Source: an uncultured Bacteroidota bacterium
GTDB lineage: Bacteria > Bacteroidota > Bacteroidia > Chitinophagales > Chitinophagaceae
Assembly: GCA_903926855.1 (NCBI GenBank)
Contig: CAIYKV010000222.1
Coordinates: 1 to 32,312 of the forward strand
DNA: 32,312 nt
Direction: 5' to 3'
The notes beneath the pieces were generated by a model, which did no database searches, was not told the DNA's origin, and saw only the letters and a list, made by a program, of their open reading frames with translations. The number at the start of each line of letters is the position of its first letter. Position 1 is the first letter of the stretch. Positions 24,339-31,369 of the stretch are shown here, in pieces. The translations under genes and the position numbers were made by a program.

Positions 24339-26387
24339 TTAATTTGGGTGATATATTTTTTCTGCATGTTTATACACTTCTTCCTTATTGAGTGTCATGG
24401 ATTTTGTTTGCTGGTGTGTGAACATTTCCATCTGGTCTGTATAATGCGGTGAATCTTTTCTGGCAGAAGCCCCATATACATTGAGTGATTCGATCACCGG
24501 CCCTGATTTGGTAAACCGAACCAGTTCAATATACGCATCACCCTGGTTATCTTTTACCATCCCGTTCTTATAAGGAATCGAATAGGAAGGAGCCAGTACA
24601 TCAGGCAAACCTCCTAGTGGAAATTCTTTCTCTCCGCGAACCAGTTTTTGTATATCGCCCAGTTGCAGGTTGGTTCGGCCAAAATCTTTTAGCATAGAAG
24701 CTTTGGCTTCTTTTAGTATGGATACGGCTTCTTCTTTTGTAATGATCTTATTCCTTAAATAGGATCGATGGGCTGTATAAATAACCTGGTAGATTTCGAG
24801 AAATGTGGCCGCGCCAATATTTTCTATATCTGAATTTCTGTTCCATTGTTTCAGGTTATTGATCAGGTCAGATATTTCAGGATAGTCAGCAGGGTTTAAC
24901 AGGAAAAAAGAATCGATATTACTTGAGAATGCAAATTTTGCGGGATATTGGCGATCAAATTTTATTCTTTTAAAATCATCGAAAGAAACTTTTTGGTAAC
25001 CTGCTAATAATTCTGCAAAGCGAAGACTGCGATTATTTTCATTGGTTTCATATCCCATAGTAGGATCTTTGATCACCGGATTATCAGAACCTTCAGTTGA
25101 ATGGAAGGGAGAATGGTTGGTATTATATACAAAACCACTGGCAGGTTGTAATACCTGTGGCAAATCTGATAAAGGATGCAGGCTGGTCCATAAAGTAGCA
25201 CTGGTATTTCCTGGCAAAGTGCCTTTCCAATCATATTTAGGATCACGTATCGGGATGCGGCCATTGCTTATGTAATAAATGGTATCATACCTGTCACCAT
25301 ACACAATATTATATCCCGGAATCGCCAGCATATTCAGTGCTGTTTTAAACTCAGTAAAATTTTTCGCCTTATTAAACCGATACCATTGTTCCAGACCGCG
25401 GATATCCATTTGTGCCGGCATACGAATCGAAAAAGTTCCTTTGGGTGTAATTAATGTGGGCCCATATTTACTCCAGTAAACTTTTTTATTTACGTTAATT
25501 CGGATACCGGATAGTTTGACATTTAGTTTCGCATTTTTTTCTTCTAAGGTTTCCCATTGCCCATCCAGTTTGTATTGGAGTTTATTAGTGGGATTGATCT
25601 CTAATTGATAGATATCCAGTTTGTCCGGCGCATTTACAGTATGCGCCCAACCCAAATATTCATTGCAACCATGCAATATGCAGGGGGCACCTGGAAAATT
25701 AGCACCCAGAATATTCCAACCTTCTTCACTGCATAAATGTGCTTCATAAAAAGCAACTGGTCCTTCCAATGGCTGGTGGGCATTGATATCCAGGTATACC
25801 TGGCCATCCGTTGTTTTGCGACTGTTAAATGCGATGCCATTGCTTCCCTGTGTTTTGAAATTTTCCAGTAAAGCAACGGTTCCTTTGTTGATTGAGGATA
25901 ATGATTTATCAGCACCCGATAATACACATAGCTGTAATACCGAGTATTGAATCATATCTTTCGGTCTCACCGGAAACGCTTTTTTCAGTAGAATTTCTTC
26001 CGGATGTTTAGCCGCATAGGCATTGAGTCCGGCGCAATAACCTTCCAATAATCTTTTAAAATCCGGACTCAGGTCAGTATCATATTTTTCTTCCACCAAT
26101 TCCGGTATCCGTAAAAGATGGACTACATAGTCGATCGCCGCGCCTTTTTTCCCCTGGTAAGCTCCCAGCATGGCTTTACCTGCCAGTAAAGATTGCTGTA
26201 TCGTGGTAAAATCATCTTCTGCATGGGCCCAGGCAAGTCCATAAGCCACTTCCGGATCGGTTTTCGCAAAAATATGCGGCACACCATATTTATCTCTTAC
26301 AATATCAATTTTAGCCGGGTCAAATTGAGCGGAAGCGGTATAAAGAAGGGTCAAAAAGAAAAAAGCCGTTAGCAGGCGATATAGCAT
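24339..26387 (-). CDS. Penicillin acylase-family Ntn hydrolase
   Basis: A 682-aa exported amidase precursor. Signal peptide residues 1-20 (cleavage near ASA-Q). The precursor should self-cleave at Gly181-Ser182 (TQGSNGIAF), freeing Ser182 as the N-terminal nucleophile of the beta chain; the alpha chain is residues about 21-181. NTNHSPF supplies a likely oxyanion Asn, and GWAHTVNAPD and GYNIVYGD are further family segments. Substrates of the family include beta-lactams, N-acyl homoserine lactones and other acylamides; the choice here is unknown. A small secreted protein follows in the same operon. The name penicillin acylase is a family label only. Confidence 0.9.
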   Translation of the reverse strand: MLYRLLTAFFFLTLLYTASAQFDPAKIDIVRDKYGVPHIFAKTDPEVAYGLAWAHAEDDFTTIQQSLLAGKAMLGAYQGKKGAAIDYVVHLLRIPELVEEKYDTDLSPDFKRLLEGYCAGLNAYAAKHPEEILLKKAFPVRPKDMIQYSVLQLCVLSGADKSLSSINKGTVALLENFKTQGSNGIAFNSRKTTDGQVYLDINAHQPLEGPVAFYEAHLCSEEGWNILGANFPGAPCILHGCNEYLGWAHTVNAPDKLDIYQLEINPTNKLQYKLDGQWETLEEKNAKLNVKLSGIRINVNKKVYWSKYGPTLITPKGTFSIRMPAQMDIRGLEQWYRFNKAKNFTEFKTALNMLAIPGYNIVYGDRYDTIYYISNGRIPIRDPKYDWKGTLPGNTSATLWTSLHPLSDLPQVLQPASGFVYNTNHSPFHSTEGSDNPVIKDPTMGYETNENNRSLRFAELLAGYQKVSFDDFKRIKFDRQYPAKFAFSSNIDSFFLLNPADYPEISDLINNLKQWNRNSDIENIGAATFLEIYQVIYTAHRSYLRNKIITKEEAVSILKEAKASMLKDFGRTNLQLGDIQKLVRGEKEFPLGGLPDVLAPSYSIPYKNGMVKDNQGDAYIELVRFTKSGPVIESLNVYGASARKDSPHYTDQMEMFTHQQTKSMTLNKEEVYKHAEKIYHPN

Positions 26388-26458
26388 AGCAGTTAGTTTA
26401 GCGTTATTACAAATCTAACCAGAATAAGTTTTGCCGAACCAAATACCTTTGGTCTTGT

Positions 26459-26466
26459 TATCTTTG
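26459..26466 (+). promoter_or_regulatory. Candidate -7 box TATCTTTG
   Basis: TATCTTTG is a perfect TAnnTTTG match 15 bases before the start codon of the small membrane-protein gene at 26482. The nearest upstream TTTG elements are 7 and 25 bases away rather than the usual 19-21, so the -33 part is weak. If used, the transcript would have a very short leader. Confidence 0.35.
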
Positions 26467-26481
26467 TATAAATCTTATCAA

Positions 26482-26658
26482 ATGGGCATTTGGAAGCAAC
26501 TCGCAGAATACCTGTATATCAAGAAAAGGGATCCCAATGAACCCCGAACACAATGGATGAAATACATGCATGGAATGAACCGGATTTCCCTGATCATGTT
26601 TTTGGTGGTGCTCCTGATTATTCTTTTTAAACTGGTGATTTTGCCTTTGTTCAGGTGA
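26482..26658 (+). CDS. Small single-pass membrane protein, 58 aa
   Basis: A 58-aa protein with a polar N-terminus (GIWKQLAEYLYIKKRDPNEP), a short linker (TQWMKYMHGMNRIS) and one C-terminal transmembrane helix (about 37-57). The layout resembles a small Bacteroidota family that I recall as DUF6728 (KKRDP, then HGxNRIS, then a helix), but I am not certain of the number. An upstream non-ATG start would add 17 residues; the ATG at 26482 fits the family layout and the TATCTTTG box. It converges on lpxB across 29 bases. Function is unknown. Confidence 0.7.
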   Translation: MGIWKQLAEYLYIKKRDPNEPRTQWMKYMHGMNRISLIMFLVVLLIILFKLVILPLFR

Positions 26659-26675
26659 TGATGTAAGCAATTAAT

Positions 26676-26704
26676 ATTGGCTATTAGCTATTGGCCATTG
26701 GTGG
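26676..26704. repeat. ATTGGCY heptamer repeat overlapping lpxB 3' end
   Basis: Four consecutive 7-base units read ATTGGCT, ATTAGCT, ATTGGCC and ATTGGTG. Read on the minus strand the array encodes the last residues of LpxB (NGQ) and its TAG stop (26690-26688). A related three-unit array with the shared 11-mer TTGGCCATTGG lies at 27880-27900, on the other side of lpxB and in the same orientation. Confidence 0.85.
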
Positions 26705-27815
26705 TAAGGTAGTCATAGATAATTTTAGCGGCTTGGGCAGAGGCATGACCGCCGGCGGATAATAATTCTTTCAGATCGGTATAATTTTTTTGTAACTCCT
26801 CTTTTTTGGATTCATTGGTAAGAAGTGACGTGAGTTCTTTTACGAGGTTGGTACTGGTTAATTCTTCCTGGATCAATTCTTTTACCACTTCTTTGTCCAT
26901 GATCAGGTTCACCAACGAAATATATTTGATCTTGATTAAGCGTTTGGCAATCTGGTAACTGATATTACTGCCTTTATAACACACTACTTCGGGTACTCCA
27001 AATAAGGCAGTTTCCAAAGTGGCCGTTCCGCTGGTTACCAATGCGGCTTTCGCGGTTAATAACAAATCATAGGTTTTGTTTCGAACTGAATCTACATTCT
27101 GGTAAGCGGCCATGAAGGGCTCATAAAATGCATTTTCAAGTCCCGGTGCTTTGGCCACCACAAAACGATAATCCGGAAAAGATTTCGCTACTTCCAGCAT
27201 GATGGGAAGCTTCTTGGCAATTTCCTGTTTGCGGCTTCCTGGTAAAAGAGCGATCAGGTTATTGGTTTGCCCGGCTAAAGGCGGAGTAGGGTTGGGATCT
27301 GCTTTCTTCGCTTCAATTACTTCAACCAAAGGGTGACCAACATAGTCTACTTCCCAGTCCCATTTGGTTTTGTAATAGTCTTTTTCGAAAGGAAGAATAT
27401 AGAGCATCTTATGAATATACTGCTTCATTTTTTTTACCCTGTTCTCTTTCCATGCCCATACCTGCGGAGAAATATAATACACAATCTTAAATCCTTTCTT
27501 ACTACCCCATTCTGCAATCCGCAGATTAAATCCAGGGTAATCAATCAATATCAATACATCCGGCTGCCAGGCAAGAATATCCTGTTTACAGAAATCGATA
27601 TTCTGTAAAATCGTAGGCAGGTTTTTCACTACTTCCGCAAAACCCATAAATGCAAGTTCCTTATAATGTTTTACCAATGAAGCCCCGGCCGACTGCATCA
27701 AATCTCCACCCCAGCAACGGATATCAGCCTGGTGATCGAGCAGGTAGATTTGTTTCACCAGGTTACTGCCATGCAGATCGCCACTTGCTTCACCGGAAAT
27801 AATATAGTATTTCAT
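26688..27815 (-). CDS. lpxB: Lipid-A-disaccharide synthase LpxB
   Basis: A 375-aa glycosyltransferase joining UDP-diacylglucosamine and lipid X to form the lipid A disaccharide at the inner membrane. Conserved segments are IISGEASGDLHG (6-16), YYISPQVWAWKENRVKKM, the sugar-nucleotide motif LLPGSRKQEI and LVTSGTATLE. Length is normal. No other lpx gene is in the window, so it stands alone. Its C-terminal residues and stop fall inside a heptamer repeat. Start ATG at 27815 is the conserved MKYYIISGEASGD. Confidence 0.97.
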   Translation of the reverse strand: MKYYIISGEASGDLHGSNLVKQIYLLDHQADIRCWGGDLMQSAGASLVKHYKELAFMGFAEVVKNLPTILQNIDFCKQDILAWQPDVLILIDYPGFNLRIAEWGSKKGFKIVYYISPQVWAWKENRVKKMKQYIHKMLYILPFEKDYYKTKWDWEVDYVGHPLVEVIEAKKADPNPTPPLAGQTNNLIALLPGSRKQEIAKKLPIMLEVAKSFPDYRFVVAKAPGLENAFYEPFMAAYQNVDSVRNKTYDLLLTAKAALVTSGTATLETALFGVPEVVCYKGSNISYQIAKRLIKIKYISLVNLIMDKEVVKELIQEELTSTNLVKELTSLLTNESKKEELQKNYTDLKELLSAGGHASAQAAKIIYDYLTTNGQ

Positions 27816-27879
27816 TCTTTGGCCTGTTTTGAATTGGGTAAGTGCAAATTACGATAAGATTGGTAATGGGAAATTTGCT

Positions 27880-27900
27880 TTTGGCCATTGGCTATTGGCA
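27880..27900. repeat. ATTGGCY heptamer repeat, upstream of lpxB
   Basis: Three 7-base units TTTGGCC, ATTGGCT and ATTGGCA, related to the four-unit array at the other end of lpxB. The 11-mer TTGGCCATTGG is shared exactly and in the same orientation. It lies 65 bases upstream of the lpxB start codon. Confidence 0.8.
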
Positions 27901-28096
27901 CTTGTCAATCGGTCTTCATGCTATTTGTTTTGTATTTCGGTTGTATTTGAGTCGTATTTGCGTTTAGTTTTCTTTTAATCCGCTTCGTGTATTGGGCCAG
28001 CTGGGTAATTATAGGCAAATAGCAGAATGAAAGTAAATAATTCTGGTACTAAAAGGATATACGGTTCATATACGAGGGTAATTACAACCCGATTCC

Positions 28097-28151
28097 CTAT
28101 AAAGTCTCTATAGGGTCTCTATAAGGTCTCTATAAGGTCTCTATAAAGTTT
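28097..28151. repeat. Five 11-bp tandem repeats (CTATARRGTCT)
   Basis: Five head-to-tail units of exactly 11 bases: CTATAAAGTCT, CTATAGGGTCT, CTATAAGGTCT twice, and CTATAAAGTTT. Differences are confined to the central AAA/GGG/AGG and the last unit's end. The first two units also make an inverted repeat CCCTATA (28095-28101) / TATAGGG (28109-28115). A period of one helical turn puts all units on the same DNA face, which suits cooperative protein binding. No spacers of CRISPR type are present. Function is unknown. Confidence 0.92.
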
Positions 28152-28332
28152 TCTAAAGAATGCCGTACGAAACGGCGAGTTGGGGGTTACTGAAGTAATG
28201 AATGGTTTATAATCTTTCCAAAGTTTGCTAAAGATAATTTTTTTTGATAAGAAAAGCGATTCTTTTCATTGGTAATAGGTACTGCTAATTAGGTATACTG
28301 TAAAAATTCAGCTTTATGCCTATCCTAATATT

Positions 28333-28491
28333 ATGCAACTACATCCTTTCAAACTGAATGGATATCGGGTATTTGACCAAGAATTTGTATTGGCTGTTTT
28401 TTTGGTTTTCAAAATCTTTCAAATCATGAGTACATTGCCTAACCGCAGATGGTTACTAATTATATATGTTTTAATCATTTATATCCTATGA
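28333..28491 (+). CDS. Doubtful small ORF, 52 codons, hydrophobic
   Basis: An ATG-to-TGA ORF of 52 codons with two hydrophobic stretches (EFVLAVFLVFKIFQIM and WLLIIYVLIIYIL) and a basic turn (PNRRW). Length and hydrophobicity would fit a small membrane peptide, but AT-rich non-coding DNA readily yields such sequences. There is no Shine-Dalgarno and no convincing promoter box. I list it because it lies in an otherwise empty region just upstream of a regulator. Confidence 0.2.
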   Translation: MQLHPFKLNGYRVFDQEFVLAVFLVFKIFQIMSTLPNRRWLLIIYVLIIYIL

Positions 28492-28544
28492 TCAATTGGA
28501 ATATCCTACTGCTAAAATACAATGGCCCATCCACAATTTGATCG

Positions 28545-28578
28545 ACTAAAAAAATAGTTTGCAAACTAAAAAATTAGT
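28545..28578. promoter_or_regulatory. Tandem ACTA-N6-TAGT operators of BlaI-type repressor
   Basis: Two 14-bp palindromes, ACTA-AAAAAA-TAGT (28545-28558) and ACTA-AAAAAT-TAGT (28565-28578), have centres exactly 20 bp apart. Between them the inner halves form a third, gapless palindrome TAGTTTGCAAACTA (28555-28568). The cluster covers the -33 element of the promoter just upstream of the BlaI-type gene. From memory the staphylococcal mec operator has the same ACTA-N6-TAGT outer halves, which supports binding by the BlaI-type protein. Autorepression is inferred. Confidence 0.75.
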
Positions 28579-28589
28579 TTATATATTTA
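28558..28589 (+). promoter_or_regulatory. Promoter TTTG-N20-TATATTTA of the BlaI/M56 operon
   Basis: A -33 element TTTG (28558-28561) and a -7 element TATATTTA (28582-28589, seven of eight positions of TAnnTTTG) are separated by 20 bases, the normal Bacteroidota spacing. The start codon of the BlaI-type gene is at 28610, leaving a leader of roughly 10-15 bases with no Shine-Dalgarno. The operator palindromes overlap the -33 element and most of the spacer, so bound repressor would block RNA polymerase. Confidence 0.7.
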
Positions 28590-28609
28590 CTGTAACAAAC
28601 CCTCCCCCA

Positions 28610-28972
28610 ATGAAACCATTAACAAAAGCAGAGGAACAAATCATGCAAAGTATCTGGAAGCTGGAAGAAGCTTTCCTCAAAGACATTATCGAGGCGCAGC
28701 CCGAGCCGAGACCGCATTCGAATACTGTTGCCACTATTGTGAAAATTCTGGTTGACAAAGGCTTTGTAGGGGTAACACCTATTGGCAGGGTACACCAGTA
28801 TTATCCTTTGGTATCTAAGGAAACTTATTCATCCAGTACTATCAGAACACTGGTTGATGGGTATTTTGAAGGTTCCTTTAGTGATGCCGTATCCTTTATG
28901 GTAAAACAAAAGGATATCAGTGTAAAAGAATTGGAATTGCTTTTGCAACAGATCAAACATCATAAAAAATAA
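28610..28972 (+). CDS. BlaI/MecI-family transcriptional repressor
   Basis: A 120-aa winged-helix repressor of the BlaI/MecI/CopY family. LTKAEEQIMQSIWKLEEAFLK opens the DNA-binding domain, SNTVATIVKILVDKGFV is the recognition helix region, and GRVHQYYPLVSKE is the wing. The C-terminal helices (about 80-118) serve dimerisation and, in characterised relatives, contain the site cut by the partner protease. I use the ATG at 28610, which gives normal family length; a TTG at 28559 lies inside the operator. The M56 peptidase gene starts five bases after its stop, a tight operon. Confidence 0.92.
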   Translation: MKPLTKAEEQIMQSIWKLEEAFLKDIIEAQPEPRPHSNTVATIVKILVDKGFVGVTPIGRVHQYYPLVSKETYSSSTIRTLVDGYFEGSFSDAVSFMVKQKDISVKELELLLQQIKHHKK

Positions 28973-28977
28973 TTACC

Positions 28978-31167
28978 ATGCTACCGATTGCCTATTACTT
29001 TTTACAAGTGCTGCTATGCAGTGGTTTGATGATGGGATATTACTGGCTGGTGCTGCGTAACAAACGTTTTCACCAGTACAATCGTTTTTACCTGTTGGCT
29101 GTGGCACTGTTATCCTGGATCATTCCTTTGGTCAAGATCAGATGGAGCCATCCGGTGGTAACTGAAGAGCCAACCATGATTCAGTTTTTATCCCTGGTAG
29201 CTGATAATAATTCGGCCATGGATGAAAACCTAAACAAAGGATTTCAATGGTCATGGGATATGGTAGCCAGCGGTATTTATTTTTCGGTTTCTTTTATTTT
29301 ATTAGCGGGCATAGTCCAGGCTTTGTATAGAATCTATCGTTTATTACAAACCCATTCCTGTAAATCAGTAGGAGAGGTGTATCTGATATTGACAAATGCC
29401 AAAGGCACACCGTTTTCTTTTTTCCGTTATATCTTCTGGAACGAAGAAATCGATATCAGCAGCGAATCTGGTAATCAGGTACTCAAACATGAACTTACCC
29501 ATGTACAGCAAAAACATTCTATCGATAAATTAACGATACAACTCATGTTGGTAGCCGGCTGGTTCAATCCATTTTTCTGGCTCCTGAAAAAAGAAATGGG
29601 TATGATACATGAATTTATTGCCGATAACCGGGCAGTACAAAATGGAGATACTGCTTCTTTGGCCCAGATGCTTTTACTGGCCGCCTATCCCCGCCAGCAT
29701 TTTTTACTGACCAATCCTTTCTTTTTTTCTTCTATTAAAAGAAGATTACAAATGCTAAACAACCAGCGTAATCCTAGATTCAGCTATGTACGGAGAGTGA
29801 TTGTTTTGCCATTACTAGCAGTTTTTGTGGTATTATTTGCTTTTCGAAATAAGGAACAGAGAGAGAATAAAACAATCTCGTTAGCCTCTGTCGTTGAAAA
29901 TGTAGTGAATGCAGTAAAAAATCCGAAAGGTATTTTAGGTGTTAATCAAATAAATGATTCGGGCTTAGCAAAAAAATATTCCGTTATTGAGGTAAATGGG
30001 TTGAAAGAAAATATTATTAAGCTATTACAAGTTAGCCCTTCAGTAGCTTTAAAATTTGATACAACGAAGAGCAAACAGAATATAAATAAACCATCATTAA
30101 AAGGTATATTATTTATTCTGGATGGAGTAAGAAGTGATTCTAATATATTACATACTGTAGAACCCTCAAATATACAATCTATAGATGTTTTAAAAGATGC
30201 TTCAGCAATAGCGAAATATGGAGAAGAAGCCCGAAATGGAGTAATTGTGATCACAAGGAAAAGTTTCCATAATGTGAGTGATTCGACATTGGTTTCAGGT
30301 CAATATTTTGGGAAATCTTATACAAATACCCCATTATATATAGTCAATGGGGCAAAATTAAATATCGGCTCAACAATTAGTTCTAATGACATAGATTCTG
30401 TTAATGTCTTAAAAGGAAAATCAGCCATTGACAAATACGGTGAGGAGGGAAAGAATGGTGTAATAGAAATCAGTACAAAAAATAAGAATGGTGGAAATAA
30501 AACGGTTGAAAAAATTAAAGGAGGTTTAACGGCCTCTGAAAATTATCAGACACAAACCTATACTGTAACTCCAATTGATTGTCATTGTCCCGGGGTTACA
30601 AAGACATTCACTGTAACAGTTACAATTGAAGGTCTCAGGGGAGAGCAAAAAGATACGGTGAACCTAGGTAAAGTGCCAGCAGGTACAGTTTATACTTGGT
30701 CAGCGCCTTCGAGTAATGATGGAAACGATAACAAAAGCTATAATGTTAAAAGCAATGAGCCAGATTTTAATAAGGCATTAGAGATGTCTGCCAAGGGTGC
30801 TGATCAGGCTACAACTAGAAATGTAGGAGGGAAAGAGCGGAATACTATTCTTTTCACAGAAGTGCAAACCCCAGCTTCATTCCCCGGGGGATTACCAGCC
30901 TGGTCAGAATACCTAAGGCGTAATTTGCAAACCGATATAGTAAAAAAGAACGGCGGACCTCCTGGCAGATACACAGTGATCGTTTCTTTTCAGGTTGATG
31001 AGAATGGAGTACTTAGTAATGTTAAAGCAATCAACGATCCTGGTTATGGTACAAAAGAAGAGGCAGAAAGGGTATTTAAAATTGGGCCTAATTGGAAACC
31101 TGGCATGCAGAATGAAATTAATGTAAAATCAAATCTTAAACAGTCAATCACGTTTTTAGTAATGTAG
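28978..31167 (+). CDS. M56 peptidase with plug-like repeats and TonB C-terminus
   Basis: A 729-aa BlaR1-like integral membrane metalloprotease. Membrane helices lie at about 5-26, 36-53, 96-116 and 273-289. The zinc site is HELTH (171-175) with third ligand Glu212 in HEFIAD. After the last helix come two repeats resembling a miniature TonB-receptor plug: about 377-428 (LFILDGV, SIDVLKDASAIAKYGEEARN, GVIVITRK) and 452-501 (LYIVNGA, SVNVLKGKSAIDKYGEEGKN, GVIEISTK). A linker with DCHCPG follows, then a TonB C-terminal domain (about 628-729; FPGGLPAWSEYL, VIVSFQVDENGVLSNV). In BlaR1 the C-terminus is a beta-lactam sensor; here that part is replaced. The role is probably to sense an envelope signal and cleave the adjacent repressor. 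The second half is visibly AT-richer than the first. Confidence 0.88.
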   Translation: MLPIAYYFLQVLLCSGLMMGYYWLVLRNKRFHQYNRFYLLAVALLSWIIPLVKIRWSHPVVTEEPTMIQFLSLVADNNSAMDENLNKGFQWSWDMVASGIYFSVSFILLAGIVQALYRIYRLLQTHSCKSVGEVYLILTNAKGTPFSFFRYIFWNEEIDISSESGNQVLKHELTHVQQKHSIDKLTIQLMLVAGWFNPFFWLLKKEMGMIHEFIADNRAVQNGDTASLAQMLLLAAYPRQHFLLTNPFFFSSIKRRLQMLNNQRNPRFSYVRRVIVLPLLAVFVVLFAFRNKEQRENKTISLASVVENVVNAVKNPKGILGVNQINDSGLAKKYSVIEVNGLKENIIKLLQVSPSVALKFDTTKSKQNINKPSLKGILFILDGVRSDSNILHTVEPSNIQSIDVLKDASAIAKYGEEARNGVIVITRKSFHNVSDSTLVSGQYFGKSYTNTPLYIVNGAKLNIGSTISSNDIDSVNVLKGKSAIDKYGEEGKNGVIEISTKNKNGGNKTVEKIKGGLTASENYQTQTYTVTPIDCHCPGVTKTFTVTVTIEGLRGEQKDTVNLGKVPAGTVYTWSAPSSNDGNDNKSYNVKSNEPDFNKALEMSAKGADQATTRNVGGKERNTILFTEVQTPASFPGGLPAWSEYLRRNLQTDIVKKNGGPPGRYTVIVSFQVDENGVLSNVKAINDPGYGTKEEAERVFKIGPNWKPGMQNEINVKSNLKQSITFLVM

Positions 31168-31369
31168 GATAAATTAGCATTAATGCATTGAACCATGACT
31201 GTTTAATTATATAAAATCCCGAATAATAACAGAGTGTTAAGGAGTTTTATATGCTAAATCCAGCATAAATCATCCATTCCCATAGCTGGCTTAACCCGAT
31301 TTGTAGTAATATTGAAAAAATAAACCAACAAGTTTATCGTTTTTAATATACCCTTAACGGATAAGCCTG

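Larger units (their letters stand above)
27816..28609. other. 794-base gene-poor region
   Basis: The stretch lies between the divergent lpxB and BlaI-type genes. From left to right it contains a three-unit ATTGGCY array (27880-27900), five 11-bp tandem units (28097-28151), a GAAAAG-CGATT-CTTTTC hairpin near 28252, a doubtful 52-codon ORF (28333-28491), and the BlaI-gene promoter/operator cluster (28545-28589). I see no tRNA, no insertion-sequence ends and no convincing remnant of a broken gene. Confidence 0.6.

Noticed and set aside
24339..26387. Beta-lactam resistance operon together with the BlaI/M56 pair
   Set aside because: The acylase is 2.2 kb away on the other strand, the family name does not prove penicillin as substrate, and the M56 protein lacks the BlaR1 penicillin-sensor domain.
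28097..28151. CRISPR array
   Set aside because: Units are 11 bases, head to tail and without spacers; no cas genes are present.
28559..28609. N-terminal extension of the BlaI-type protein from a TTG codon
   Set aside because: It would lie inside the operator and promoter and adds 17 residues not seen at the start of BlaI/MecI proteins.
31177..31186. GCATTAATGC palindrome after the M56 gene
   Set aside because: Ten bases of AT-rich palindrome are expected by chance and there is no U-tract to make a terminator.
31239..31268. Leader peptide ORF (AAGGAG, then ATG CTA AAT CCA GCA TAA) before the amidase gene
   Set aside because: The Shine-Dalgarno match is striking for this phylum, but a five-codon ORF 100 bases from the gene, with no attenuator structure, is most simply chance.
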